From contig CAYWTB010000023.1 of the NCBI GenBank assembly GCA_964461135.1, positions 1 to 55,941 on the forward strand: DNA of 55,941 nt, read 5' to 3'. Below, piece after piece: positions 24,807 through 33,944 of the stretch. The DNA is from RQOF01 sp964461135 (GTDB lineage: Bacteria > Calditrichota > Calditrichia > RBG-13-44-9). The translations under genes and the position numbers were made by a program. Within the stretch, counting starts at the first letter, position 1; each line of letters opens with the position of its first letter. The notes below the pieces were generated by a model. The model did not search any database. It saw only the letters and a program-made list of their open reading frames with translations, and was not told where the DNA came from.

Positions 24807-26294
24807 TTATTGCGTTAATACATCTATTGCCAAACGGATTATTTGCTCACATTGCAGATATTTTCCCTCATTGCAGGACTGGCTGGCCAGGTCATAAAGC
24901 CTGTCTGCATTTTCATAGTTTATGATGCTGATGGTGGAAGTTCCTACTTCCCGGGAATGTTTATCAAGCATTGTTTTGAGACGATTCATCCCGGCCCTAG
25001 CTGTTGCCTCGCTTTGAAGATTATTTTTTTCGCTGCTCTGCAGCTGATTTAATTTCAAGGCCAGCTGATTGAAGAATCTGAGATGCTGCCAGGCTATGCT
25101 GAAGTCTCCCTTCCGAAAGTCCTGCTGAGCTATTTCATAGTTTCTTTCCAGCAGTTCCAGCAGCCCAGAATAAAGGGGGGAAGGTCCCTGGTTATTCTGA
25201 AGGGCATTGAGCATTATTCCGGCTGTCTGGAGCTGTTCCTCCAACTGCTTATCCGGTGTTGCCGAAACCAGATTTAAACGTTTATGAAGCTGATAAAGTA
25301 ATTTATTTGCTACGCTGAATTGCAGCCTGGAACCATTAAAATTACTGTTCCGAAATTTTTCATGAGCGTCTGCGGCAATAAACACAAGTCGCTCACAAAT
25401 TTTTTGGAGCTCCTGGTTGTTACTCTGCCGGACCTCTTCCCGCACATCGCTGATCCGGTCATCCAGCATGTTCAGGTCAAATTCAAGGCGTTCGTTTACA
25501 GCCGAAGGACTGCTTTCCAGGAGATCCAGTGCCCGGTACAAGAACCGGTTCACAATTTGCAGACGCATAAATGCCTGCCGGTACAGTTTCTGATCATATA
25601 ACTTCTGCACATTTCGCAGTTCGGTTGTGGCGCGGCGAAGGATTCTGTCAATGGTCGGATCGTGACCGGATCCCGCCAGTTCTTCCACCTGTCGAAGGAG
25701 GGATTTGCTGTCATCAAGATATCGTTTGAATTCTCCCGAATCCCTGAAATCACTGCCGGATGCCAGTTTTATGGCATTTTCAGCAAAAAAGAGAGCCACA
25801 AAGTAACATCTGAAAACCGCTTCAGGCCTGTCATTTTCCAGCATAAGTACGGCCCGTTCCCTGAAATAACGTGCCCGATTTAATAATTTTTCCGCATCTG
25901 CGTTTGGGGTTCGTGATACTAATTCCTCCGCTTCACGGATTTTCTGTTGCAGTCTTTCGCTGAATTTGCGACGGAAATCTGATGTCAGTTTCAGATTCTG
26001 ATAAAGCTGGGTCAGATAAATGTAAGAATGTTTTATATGACTGGCTGTTTCAAGATATTCTCTGTTTTGAAATGTCTGTCTGGCCAGATCATATTCAGTT
26101 TCCGCCAGACGCACCACTTTATCGATATCCGGATCGTTCATCACCCGGGCCAGTTGCCGGGCTTCACGAATTTTACTTTCCAACCGGTTAAGCTGGCGCT
26201 CAAGTTCGGCGGTCCGGTCGGCGGTCTGGGCAGGCAGGAGAAATAAGCTGCCGAACAATAGCAGGAGAAAAAACAGTCCGCTCATTTTATTCAT
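24807..26294 (-). CDS. Exported protein of six tandem ~72-residue helical repeats
   Basis: From ATG 26294, which has a GGGGA site 8 nt upstream, the product has 495 residues with a signal peptide cut near PAQ/TAD. The frame stays open to a GTG at 26465, but that would add a second membrane segment and has no ribosome site. The mature part is almost wholly helical, and I count six repeats at about 28-100, 110-178, 187-260, 270-341, 350-418 and 428-495. Each holds a coiled first helix, then a pattern like A-x3-Y-x2-A-x4-F-x2-G-x-Y-x2-A and a closing L/A-rich helix. They resemble but do not match TPRs. One unit also begins the barrel protein at 22024. It is probably a periplasmic scaffold. Confidence 0.7.
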   Translation of the reverse strand: MNKMSGLFFLLLLFGSLFLLPAQTADRTAELERQLNRLESKIREARQLARVMNDPDIDKVVRLAETEYDLARQTFQNREYLETASHIKHSYIYLTQLYQNLKLTSDFRRKFSERLQQKIREAEELVSRTPNADAEKLLNRARYFRERAVLMLENDRPEAVFRCYFVALFFAENAIKLASGSDFRDSGEFKRYLDDSKSLLRQVEELAGSGHDPTIDRILRRATTELRNVQKLYDQKLYRQAFMRLQIVNRFLYRALDLLESSPSAVNERLEFDLNMLDDRISDVREEVRQSNNQELQKICERLVFIAADAHEKFRNSNFNGSRLQFSVANKLLYQLHKRLNLVSATPDKQLEEQLQTAGIMLNALQNNQGPSPLYSGLLELLERNYEIAQQDFRKGDFSIAWQHLRFFNQLALKLNQLQSSEKNNLQSEATARAGMNRLKTMLDKHSREVGTSTISIINYENADRLYDLASQSCNEGKYLQCEQIIRLAIDVLTQ

Positions 26295-26467
26295 GTAATT
26301 ATTCCCCGTGTTCTGATTCATTTTACTCAAAAACAATGCCAGAATTATTATCACAATACAAATACCTGTTAAATATGTAGTTACCGGGTTGGATGAATAT
26401 TCATGTTGGAGGGTATCGTACCATTCGGTACAATTGTATGAACCATACCGTACAAACGGCGACACTT

Positions 26468-27493
26468 TTAATGGTTATACTCCAGGCCAAAAGTAAGCTG
26501 CAGGCCGCGGGTTGAAAAATTTTCCCAGAACAGTATATCCCGGAAATATCCGAAACGTGTAAATAAAATTAATTTATTCCGGAGCATTTTTTCTACTTTC
26601 AGTTCTATCCGGTTCTCGCTGTCCGGTGGAAGAGTGAGTAGTACGGCACTATTGTCCGTGTTCAGTTTGATTTTATTCCAATAGTAGTCTGCATATAAAA
26701 ATACGGTCCAGTTTTCTGCAAAAACGGATCCGGCAATAAACCGGATATAGTGCTCGAAAGAGGGGAATCGGCTGATCCGGGAATGATGAAGCAGCAGCAG
26801 GTATTTAGCCGAAAGCAGATATCGTTTCTTGTAGTCTGCGGAGAGGACAGGTCCACTGCGTAATCCCTGATTTTTACGATCAGTTGAGGGAGCCACAAAA
26901 TTAAAATTGTTCTCCAGATAAAAATTTTCGAAATACCATCCACTACTGACTTTGAAGAAATAGGAAAAAGACTTGTTCAGATTAATTTCCATCGACAAGG
27001 CATCCAAATTCTGGATAACCTGGGAAGAAATATCCCGGTAGTAATAAGCAGGATATAAAGTTAAAATCCATTCCGGACCGATTATCCAGGCCAGGTGACC
27101 ATTCAGTTTGAAATTTGCAAGGGAAAGATGTTGAGGAGATACGAAATATTCATATTGCCGGGCATCATATCCCAATCCCCAGTTGAAATTATCGCCTTTT
27201 TTCTGGTAGTACCCTTTGGAAAAAGTCTTCAGGGCCGAATAGTTTTGAGAATTACTGTATCGTTCGGGTTTCAATTGCAATGAAATATGCCAGCTATTCC
27301 GGCCACTCACGCCCTCGATCTGTATTAAACCATTTCCGCGGCTTAGCAAATGATTTTGATAGTTCAATCCGGATATTCTGTAACGGTAAATGCCGGCCTC
27401 GCCGCCAATCCGCCATTTAATCCGGCTATCGGTATAAGGGTAGTCCGGTGAAAACAGAATCAGTAAAAGAAGTAGCCCTGAAAATATCTTCAT
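26468..27493 (-). CDS. Predicted outer-membrane beta-barrel protein
   Basis: The 341-residue protein has a short signal peptide (about 1-20). It then alternates amphipathic strands with aromatic girdle residues to the end (for example WHISLQLKPERY, WILTLYPAYYY, RYLLSAKYLLLLHH, WTVFLYADYYW, LQLTFGLEY). I see no recognisable soluble domain. The pattern fits a barrel of perhaps 14-16 strands, family unknown. It lies in the same minus-strand run as the kinase, regulator and coiled-coil protein, 99 nt after the latter, so it is likely co-expressed. The ribosome site is weak. Confidence 0.6.
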   Translation of the reverse strand: MKIFSGLLLLLILFSPDYPYTDSRIKWRIGGEAGIYRYRISGLNYQNHLLSRGNGLIQIEGVSGRNSWHISLQLKPERYSNSQNYSALKTFSKGYYQKKGDNFNWGLGYDARQYEYFVSPQHLSLANFKLNGHLAWIIGPEWILTLYPAYYYRDISSQVIQNLDALSMEINLNKSFSYFFKVSSGWYFENFYLENNFNFVAPSTDRKNQGLRSGPVLSADYKKRYLLSAKYLLLLHHSRISRFPSFEHYIRFIAGSVFAENWTVFLYADYYWNKIKLNTDNSAVLLTLPPDSENRIELKVEKMLRNKLILFTRFGYFRDILFWENFSTRGLQLTFGLEYNH

Positions 27494-27592
27494 TAAATGT
27501 AATTTATCACTTCAGAAAGAGCTGCAGGCATAAGAAAAATGAATTTCTTTATGAAGAAGACAGATGTATGCATTTATCCCGCGATGCTCTCA

Positions 27593-28558
27593 TCAATGGG
27601 TAGAAAGTTTATTGTTTACAACTGTTAAATATGCTTCCAGCAGTTTTTCAGTATCCCGGAGTAAATCAATATAGTCATCCAGAGAAGAAATTACTTTCTG
27701 GGAATCCAGAGGCGAGACAAAAGGATACGGATATTTATCACTTTTATTTTGACCGAATTGATCCAGAATATCAAATAAAGACTGTACCTGTGAATTGACT
27801 GCCGCCATCCTGGGAAATTCGGAATTATCAACAGTCACCCCTGTTTGATAAGTCGCTCGCGAGGGGGAAGTGGTTGAAAAAGAAAATACCGGAGAATTAT
27901 CAATTTCATCCAGAAATCTGCGTGAACGTTCCTGCAGATAGGCCATATCCTGCAATTCTATCCTGGATTTTTTAACAGAGTCAAGCACCTCATTAATTTC
28001 CTTACCGGCACTACGGAGATAGCTGGTATAAACCAGGTATTCCAGTGAATCTTTCGCCTGCCGGGGATCGATCTCCAGAACCCTGGCTGGATTGAAAGAG
28101 AAGGTATTAAAAGCCGGCAGGATGGCAATTCTCTTTTCGGTATATTCCGCCCGTTTTTTTTCAATCTCTTCTTTTTGAACTTTGGATTTAACTTTTGCGG
28201 AGGCATTCCTCAGTGAATCTATTTTCTGTGAATACAGTTTTTCCAGCTGACGCCTGATCATAGCGCTGTTTTGTGTGATATCGCGGGTTTTCTCTTTTTG
28301 TTTTTCCAATGCACGGGACATGTTTTTCAGCTGTTCAAACCATTCAGCCAGTTGTTTCTCCGTCAGTTTTTTCTCTTTTTTTTCATTTTCAATTTCCCCG
28401 GCGAGTTCATCGAAGGCGGTTTGCAGGGAGTCCAGTGTTTTTTCAGCAGCCACCTGCTGCCGTAAAGAGGCGGCCAGTTGTTCTTCCCGGGCGAGCTCCG
28501 TCTGGCTCCACAATATTTCTATGCTTAATAGGATAAACAAAAAAAGATATTTTTTCAT
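27593..28558 (-). CDS. Periplasmic coiled-coil protein coupled to the regulator gene
   Basis: The 321-residue product has a signal peptide (cut near WSQ/TEL) and a long coiled coil at about 22-150, rich in Glu, Lys, Gln and Leu. A second helical part (about 170-225) follows, then a linker and a final helical pair (about 258-318). No enzyme motif is visible. It could be a periplasmic adaptor or tether. Its ATG shares one base with the stop of the preceding sigma-54 regulator (TAATG, 28556-28560) and has no ribosome site of its own. It is therefore probably translated by coupling, which ties this protein to the two-component system. Confidence 0.72.
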   Translation of the reverse strand: MKKYLFLFILLSIEILWSQTELAREEQLAASLRQQVAAEKTLDSLQTAFDELAGEIENEKKEKKLTEKQLAEWFEQLKNMSRALEKQKEKTRDITQNSAMIRRQLEKLYSQKIDSLRNASAKVKSKVQKEEIEKKRAEYTEKRIAILPAFNTFSFNPARVLEIDPRQAKDSLEYLVYTSYLRSAGKEINEVLDSVKKSRIELQDMAYLQERSRRFLDEIDNSPVFSFSTTSPSRATYQTGVTVDNSEFPRMAAVNSQVQSLFDILDQFGQNKSDKYPYPFVSPLDSQKVISSLDDYIDLLRDTEKLLEAYLTVVNNKLSTH

Positions 28559-29928
28559 TACAGCAGTCCGAATTTTTCCATTTTATAATATAAGGTACTG
28601 GTTTTAATCCCCAGTAATTTTGCCGCCCTGTTTTTGATGCCTTTTGTTTCTTTCAGTGCATGTAAAATCAGATTTTTTTCGAAAGCATAAAGTGCATCAG
28701 TTAAAAGCAAATTATCATAGGAATGATTTGGAAATACAGCCTGCCCAAGCTGTTGGGCAACCAGCTGGGTACTGATTTCTTCTCCCGCTGATATAACGGT
28801 CAGGCGCTCCACCAGATTTTCCAGCTCCCGGATATTGCCGGGCCAGGAATAATTCTGGAGAAGCGTCATGCTTTCCGATGTAACAGATTTTTTGACTATC
28901 TGTTTTTTTTGCGAAATCTTATGAAGAAAGTAATCAGTCAGAATCGGTATGTCTTCCCTGCGTTCCCGCAACGACGGAATTTGTATGGGAATAACACTGA
29001 GCCGGTAATATAAATCTTCACGAAACTGCCTGCCGAATACCAGGGCTGGAAGATCTCTGTTGGTTGCCGAGATGATCCGTACATCTACTTTAAGGGTGTC
29101 CTCACCGCCAACTCTTTCAAATTCCTGCTCCTGTAATACGCGCAGCAGCTTCACCTGCAGGCCGCGGGATATGTCCCCGATTTCGTCCAGTAACAAAGTA
29201 CCGCCATTGGCCAGTTCAAAGCGTCCTCTTTTCTGCCGCACAGCCCCGGTAAATGCTCCTTTTTCATGGCCAAACAACTCACTTTCCAGCAGATTTTCAT
29301 TCAAAGCGCCGCAATTCACTTTGATAAACGGCTGATTGAAACGGTTACTTTTCTTATGAATAGCCCGGGCCACAAGCTCTTTCCCGGTTCCGCTTTCCCC
29401 GGTGATGAGTACCGAGCTATCCTGTACCGCCACTTTTTCTATTATAGAAAAAATCTTTTTCATGGCCGCAGATTTTCCCAGCATTTCACCGTACTGCAGA
29501 TTATCCTGATCCTGCAGGATCTGATTCTTTGCCTCCAGCAATTCCAGTTTTTCCTGCTGCTGCAGTTTCTCAATAATTTTTTTAACCCGTATACGTAATT
29601 CATCCGGTGAAAAGGGCTTGGTCAGAAAATCAGTCGCCCCGTCCTGCATCGCTTGTACCGCGCTGTCTATGGTCCCGTAGGCGGAAATCATCAAAACCTC
29701 CGTCCGGGGTGCCGCTTTTTTTACCGTCCGCAGCAGTTCGAATCCGTCAACTGGCTCCATCTTCAAATCGGTGATGATAAAACGTACCGGTTTTTTCTGA
29801 AAATAATCAATAGCGTCCCTCCCGCTGGAAAATGAGACCACCTGGTAACCGCTGCGTCGCAGGCTCTCCTCAATACCCAGACGTATGGTCTCATTGTCTT
29901 CCACTACCATGATCAATACATCGCTCAT
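28558..29928 (-). CDS. NtrC-family sigma-54-dependent response regulator
   Basis: The 456-residue protein has a receiver domain (1-118) with phospho-acceptor Asp54 in IITDLKM, Ser/Thr at MISAYG and Lys in TKPFSP. The AAA+ domain (about 145-385) has GESGTGKE, GAFTGA and LLLDEIGD, and a Fis-type helix-turn-helix sits at the C-terminus (IKNRAAKLLGIKTSTLYYKMEKF). It is a sigma-54 activator controlled by the kinase encoded 25 nt upstream. It is followed by the coiled-coil gene with a TAATG overlap. Its target promoters are unknown; downstream envelope genes are the obvious guess. Confidence 0.93.
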   Translation of the reverse strand: MSDVLIMVVEDNETIRLGIEESLRRSGYQVVSFSSGRDAIDYFQKKPVRFIITDLKMEPVDGFELLRTVKKAAPRTEVLMISAYGTIDSAVQAMQDGATDFLTKPFSPDELRIRVKKIIEKLQQQEKLELLEAKNQILQDQDNLQYGEMLGKSAAMKKIFSIIEKVAVQDSSVLITGESGTGKELVARAIHKKSNRFNQPFIKVNCGALNENLLESELFGHEKGAFTGAVRQKRGRFELANGGTLLLDEIGDISRGLQVKLLRVLQEQEFERVGGEDTLKVDVRIISATNRDLPALVFGRQFREDLYYRLSVIPIQIPSLRERREDIPILTDYFLHKISQKKQIVKKSVTSESMTLLQNYSWPGNIRELENLVERLTVISAGEEISTQLVAQQLGQAVFPNHSYDNLLLTDALYAFEKNLILHALKETKGIKNRAAKLLGIKTSTLYYKMEKFGLL

Positions 29929-29953
29929 AATCAGGAACCTTTATTATTTCCTA

Positions 29954-31369
29954 TCAGGAAAGATTTATTCTTGCCTGTATGAAAAAAGTACATCCTTTTC
30001 CCGGATTATTCCGGACCCCGATTTCCGCATGGTTTTCCAGACACAGTTTTCTGCAGATGGACAGTCCCAGTCCGGTTCCATTCTCTTTGGAGCTGTAAAA
30101 AGGTTCGAAAATCTTAGTTTCTTCATCAGGGAGTATACCTTTCCCTTCATCGGTAATCTTTATTATCGCATCATCCTCATTTTGTTCTGTTCTTATGTTA
30201 ATTTTACCGTGTACAGGGGATGCTTCGATACTGTTTACGATTAAATTAAGTAAAATCTGGCGAAGGTGCCCGGGATCGAACCAAATGGCAATAGTGTTAT
30301 CCGAATAATCCATGGTGATCTTTTTTTCCCACAGCCGGCTCTGTAGCGACATATTAATTTCCTCCATGATTTCCCCCGGCTTTACCGCTGCGGGATGAGC
30401 CAGAATCGGCCTGCTGTATTTCAGATATTCATTCACCAGGGATTTTAACTGATGAATTTCATCCAGAATTTTATTGACATATCGGGTTTCAGACTTGTTT
30501 TTTTCCATATCCTCTTTGATCAAACCCGCCAGCAATTCTATCCCGCCCAGCGGATTCCGCAATTCGTGTGCAATCTGAGCCAGCATTTCTTCCTTCTCCC
30601 GGTTTCTGTTCGCCAGATCCGTACGCATTTTATCCAGGGCATTTCCCAGAATCTGAAGCTCACCGGCAATGGCCGGAGGCGCAGGAGATTCAAAATTACC
30701 CTTTCCAAGTTCCCGGCTGAATGTTACCAGGCTATCAACCGGCCGGGAGATCACCCCGGCCAGAAACCATCCGGCCACCAGGGTCAGCAGAACGGATACA
30801 CCCCCGATAATCCAGAATATTCGGGATAATTGATCCACCCGGGCCAACCGTGATGCCTGTTCCCGTATCCCCAGAAAATGATCATCATTGATCCGGTAGA
30901 ATCCCCACAAATACCAGGCACCGTCCTGACCTCTGAAAGGCTCCGAAGTGAAGGATTTTCCAGCGTTAAGTTCTAAAATCTCCCGCCGGTTCAGAATCAG
31001 TGCAGGTGTCGGGGACAATTGGGAATTTCCGGTATGAAGAGTTACTTCCAGGTCTTTGCGGAACAGAAATACTTCCTCCAGACCGCTCTGACCAGCCCGA
31101 TTGCTCAGTTCTTCCCGGTAGTAATTGTTTGCTCCAGCCTGATCATTGTCCATACTAATGAGATCCAGATAATTCAGATTTAGACCGCTGATCACGGATC
31201 GTGTCAAAATACCGACCTGTTCGGACAATTGGTTGAGATAAACCTCCCGCACAGTCAGATATGACAATCGGGACAACAATACAACCACCAGCAGAACAAT
31301 CAGGGTAAATATGGTGATAATCCGTGTGCGGAGAGAAAACTGTTGAAATTTTTGCAGAAAGGACATCAT
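29954..31369 (-). CDS. Membrane sensor histidine kinase
   Basis: The 471-residue kinase has membrane segments at about 16-33 and 184-206, enclosing a periplasmic sensor of roughly 150 residues (PAS/CACHE-sized, with LFRKDLEVTLHTG and WYLWGFYRINDDHFLGI). A HAMP linker (207-255) is followed by a HisKA centred on His268 (IAHELRNPLGGI). The ATP-binding domain has NLIVNSIEAS, DEGKGI and GTGLGL. It is the first gene of the core minus-strand run and precedes its cognate regulator by 25 nt. The stimulus is not evident. The ATG lacks a clear ribosome site. Confidence 0.92.
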   Translation of the reverse strand: MMSFLQKFQQFSLRTRIITIFTLIVLLVVVLLSRLSYLTVREVYLNQLSEQVGILTRSVISGLNLNYLDLISMDNDQAGANNYYREELSNRAGQSGLEEVFLFRKDLEVTLHTGNSQLSPTPALILNRREILELNAGKSFTSEPFRGQDGAWYLWGFYRINDDHFLGIREQASRLARVDQLSRIFWIIGGVSVLLTLVAGWFLAGVISRPVDSLVTFSRELGKGNFESPAPPAIAGELQILGNALDKMRTDLANRNREKEEMLAQIAHELRNPLGGIELLAGLIKEDMEKNKSETRYVNKILDEIHQLKSLVNEYLKYSRPILAHPAAVKPGEIMEEINMSLQSRLWEKKITMDYSDNTIAIWFDPGHLRQILLNLIVNSIEASPVHGKINIRTEQNEDDAIIKITDEGKGILPDEETKIFEPFYSSKENGTGLGLSICRKLCLENHAEIGVRNNPGKGCTFFIQARINLS

Positions 31370-31467
31370 GAATTTTCGATACTTTGACCATATAAGATAC
31401 AGGTAATTTTAGGTAATTTCCATGCAATATTCAACCCCTTGACATCTTTCCGCACTATTCCGCCGGC

Positions 31468-32040
31468 TCAGGATATCCAGCAGATGAGTACCTTTTCAAT
31501 TTTCCATGTCAAATTTTTCCTCAAATAGAACAGCTGACCCATACCAGCGAGATAATGCCATTGACTGGAAGCATAGATTAACGCCTGATCCATGTCGCTG
31601 TTCAGGGCAATCCGTGAAAAACTGATAAATCCGCTGGAATTGGGATATCTGTTATAAAATTCATCCCATCCGCCTGAAGAAAGAATCTGGTTAAACTCAC
31701 CAGCTGACAAAAATACCGTGCTGATATTCAGACTGATCAGAGGTTTCAAAGGAACGGAAGACTTACCGTATTCCAGGAACTCTGCAATAGTGCTACCCTC
31801 GATGGAGGGAATCTCTGTTGTTATCCAGACTGAATCAATATGGTTCCACATGTCGGTGGAATCCACCAGAACCACGGTTTGCGGTGGATGTGAGCTGAAC
31901 ATGGAATCTGTCACCGTCTGATAAATAAGCTTTTCCAGGTGAAATTGGTCGGCATCTTTTTCAACAGGTTCTGAGCTCATGGTGCAGACAATATGAAGAA
32001 ATGCCAGGGCACAGGTAAAAATAATCAGTGTAATTCTCAT
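31468..32040 (-). CDS. Small exported protein of a conserved uncharacterised family
   Basis: From ATG 32040, which has GGGAG upstream, the product has 190 residues with a hydrophobic N-terminus ending near HIVC. A Cys there could be lipidated, but the lipobox is not canonical. The C-terminal half, with GFISFSRIALNSDMDQALIY and YLRKNLTWKIEKV, resembles a family of small secreted proteins in which a strand 'FSRVGFN...QALVY' precedes 'LL-K--G-WKI'; their function is unknown. The frame stays open 18 codons further upstream into the barrel gene, but without a ribosome site. It is separated by 23 nt from the barrel gene upstream and 98 nt from the kinase gene downstream. Confidence 0.65.
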   Translation of the reverse strand: MRITLIIFTCALAFLHIVCTMSSEPVEKDADQFHLEKLIYQTVTDSMFSSHPPQTVVLVDSTDMWNHIDSVWITTEIPSIEGSTIAEFLEYGKSSVPLKPLISLNISTVFLSAGEFNQILSSGGWDEFYNRYPNSSGFISFSRIALNSDMDQALIYASSQWHYLAGMGQLFYLRKNLTWKIEKVLICWIS

Positions 32041-32063
32041 GGAACAATATCTCCCGGTTAGTT

Positions 32064-33863
32064 TTAAAGTGAAGTCTGAAATCCCAGCCACCATTGGGCA
32101 ATGCGGAACGATCCTTCAAATTCCGGATCAATTATCAGGTTTACGGCAAAGTGGGGTGATATTTTCACCATGCTGCGCGCGATAACATCGGTGAAATCCT
32201 CAGTCAGTTTCTGATCCGGCTCTTTATAACGTTCTCCGAAATTGTTTTCTTCAAGGATATTTCCATTCTCTACCCGCTGCCGGTAATTGAAATAGGCAAT
32301 GGTCTGTTCACTTATATCCCAGCTGCGTAAAATTTTATTTAACCCCAGGCCCAGAGACCAGGAGGAATTGAACTGAAAGTCGAAAAACAGGGGAATATTC
32401 AAGGTCCATTCGGTAGATTTATACTGCCAGTTCAGAATTTTGTCTTCGTAAAGTGCATAACTCCAACTGCCCTGATATTGTCCCCATTCCTGATGCTCAG
32501 ATATACGATCCGCCCGTACCGGTTCCTGTGAATTTATTTTCGATATTTCACGTGCATAGTAAAATCCAACGGATAGTTTTGTTATTTCAGATAATTTTAA
32601 TTGCAGGCTTACCATAGCCTGGTGACGATCCAGATCTCTTTTTCCGGTTCCGGTTCTTTTATCCGATAGTGAAGAATTATACTGATAAGCATAGAATGAT
32701 GTATCATGTGCCCACTGGGAGTTATAATAAGAGGTATCCACGATAAGGGAATGATTATTTAAATTAACGCTGGAAGAGGTATACCGGTAATAAAAATTTA
32801 CCGAATTCTTATCCGGCAGTTGCTTTGACAAGTCAATTCCGGCATACCAGTTATGGCCGTCATGATCCCATTTCTGATTGGTTACTGAAGAGCTGTTACT
32901 CTCGCTCCAATTTAATAGATTCTGAGGGTCATCATATTTGTAGGTATAAAGATAATCGGACGTATAGGTTTGATCGACTTTGCCTTTCAGGTATCCGATC
33001 TTGGCACCTGTCCGCAGGGTGGGTGATATCCGGTAATCGCTGCCGGCTGCCAGATCGACATGGTGGTAATCCTGACTGCGTCCTATTTCGTTATAATTCA
33101 TCCAGTCATAATTATTGGTCTGTCCGAATTCATCACTCCGTGAATCAATATATCCACCGTCACGGCTGTGGACTACCCCGCTCACTGAAATACCCAGGGT
33201 CAGTTTTGGAGTCATACGGCTTCCCAGGAAAGTAGAAAACAGATGTCCATCCATCAACATTTCATCTTTACCTGCATACCTGTCCTGAATGGGGTAATAT
33301 GAATCATTGCTCACCCGGCTGCCGAACGAATCGTAACCAAGACGATTCATGTAAATCCATGAGGGCATGGAGTAAAATTTTTCCTGCTTATGAATGAACT
33401 GATAGGTTCCTCCCATAAACACATTCCGCAGGGAGCTTCCGAACGGATAGGCCAGGATGCCAAGTGAGAAAACCGGTTCAGGCTCCTGCCGGGTACTCTG
33501 GTACCAGCGCGGATCTATATAATAGGGCCGGTAATAATAGGAATAATCCAGCATGGGTGAAATCCAGTAATCTCTGACCACCGGGGCCTTGGTACGGTCT
33601 CCCCGGAAATCCAGATGTATCAGGTTCCGGCGTTCCAAATCTGGTAAAAGTGCGGGATTCAGATACAATTGTAAAAAAGGATCATCAACCAGACCGACCG
33701 CTACTTCCCGGAATCGATTAATACCATAGGTATCCAGGTAGAAACTGTTAAAATAAAGATCGGATTCCTCAAAGCTCTTTTCAGTAACCCGTTCGCCCCA
33801 ATACTGGGCATGCAGGAAGGAGAGGCCTGAAAGCAGCATTAACAGAATAAAATGGTATTTCAT
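32064..33863 (-). CDS. Large predicted outer-membrane beta-barrel protein
   Basis: The 599-residue protein has a signal peptide (cut near LHAQ/YWG) and a 70-residue N-terminal region containing LYLNPALLPDLERRNLIHLDF, reminiscent of outer-membrane proteins that carry an N-terminal 'NPA' turn. It then has many amphipathic, Tyr/Trp/Asn-rich strands with extended polar loops (for example HVDLAAGSDYRI, KLSVGFYYAREISK, SSWSLGLGLNKIL), ending WWLGFQTSL. I cannot name a family. A GGGGAA site precedes the ATG. The gene is followed closely by the small exported protein and probably shares a transcript with it. Confidence 0.65.
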   Translation of the reverse strand: MKYHFILLMLLSGLSFLHAQYWGERVTEKSFEESDLYFNSFYLDTYGINRFREVAVGLVDDPFLQLYLNPALLPDLERRNLIHLDFRGDRTKAPVVRDYWISPMLDYSYYYRPYYIDPRWYQSTRQEPEPVFSLGILAYPFGSSLRNVFMGGTYQFIHKQEKFYSMPSWIYMNRLGYDSFGSRVSNDSYYPIQDRYAGKDEMLMDGHLFSTFLGSRMTPKLTLGISVSGVVHSRDGGYIDSRSDEFGQTNNYDWMNYNEIGRSQDYHHVDLAAGSDYRISPTLRTGAKIGYLKGKVDQTYTSDYLYTYKYDDPQNLLNWSESNSSSVTNQKWDHDGHNWYAGIDLSKQLPDKNSVNFYYRYTSSSVNLNNHSLIVDTSYYNSQWAHDTSFYAYQYNSSLSDKRTGTGKRDLDRHQAMVSLQLKLSEITKLSVGFYYAREISKINSQEPVRADRISEHQEWGQYQGSWSYALYEDKILNWQYKSTEWTLNIPLFFDFQFNSSWSLGLGLNKILRSWDISEQTIAYFNYRQRVENGNILEENNFGERYKEPDQKLTEDFTDVIARSMVKISPHFAVNLIIDPEFEGSFRIAQWWLGFQTSL

Positions 33864-33944
33864 AATTTTTTCCCCTGTTTAATTGTATATCAATCTCATA
33901 ATTCAGTTGATGTATTTTAAAAATTTTCAGACCAAGTCAGCTTT

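Noticed and set aside
26295..26465. Longer N-terminus (GTG 26465) for the six-repeat protein
   Set aside because: It would put a second membrane segment before a complete signal peptide and has no ribosome site at workable spacing.
31412..31441. Possible -24/-12 sigma-54 promoter before the kinase at 31369 (minus strand GG at 31437-31436, GC at 31425-31424)
   Set aside because: The spacing is right and TTGC fits the -12 box, but the -24 box (GGGGTTG) is poor; too weak to annotate without comparison.
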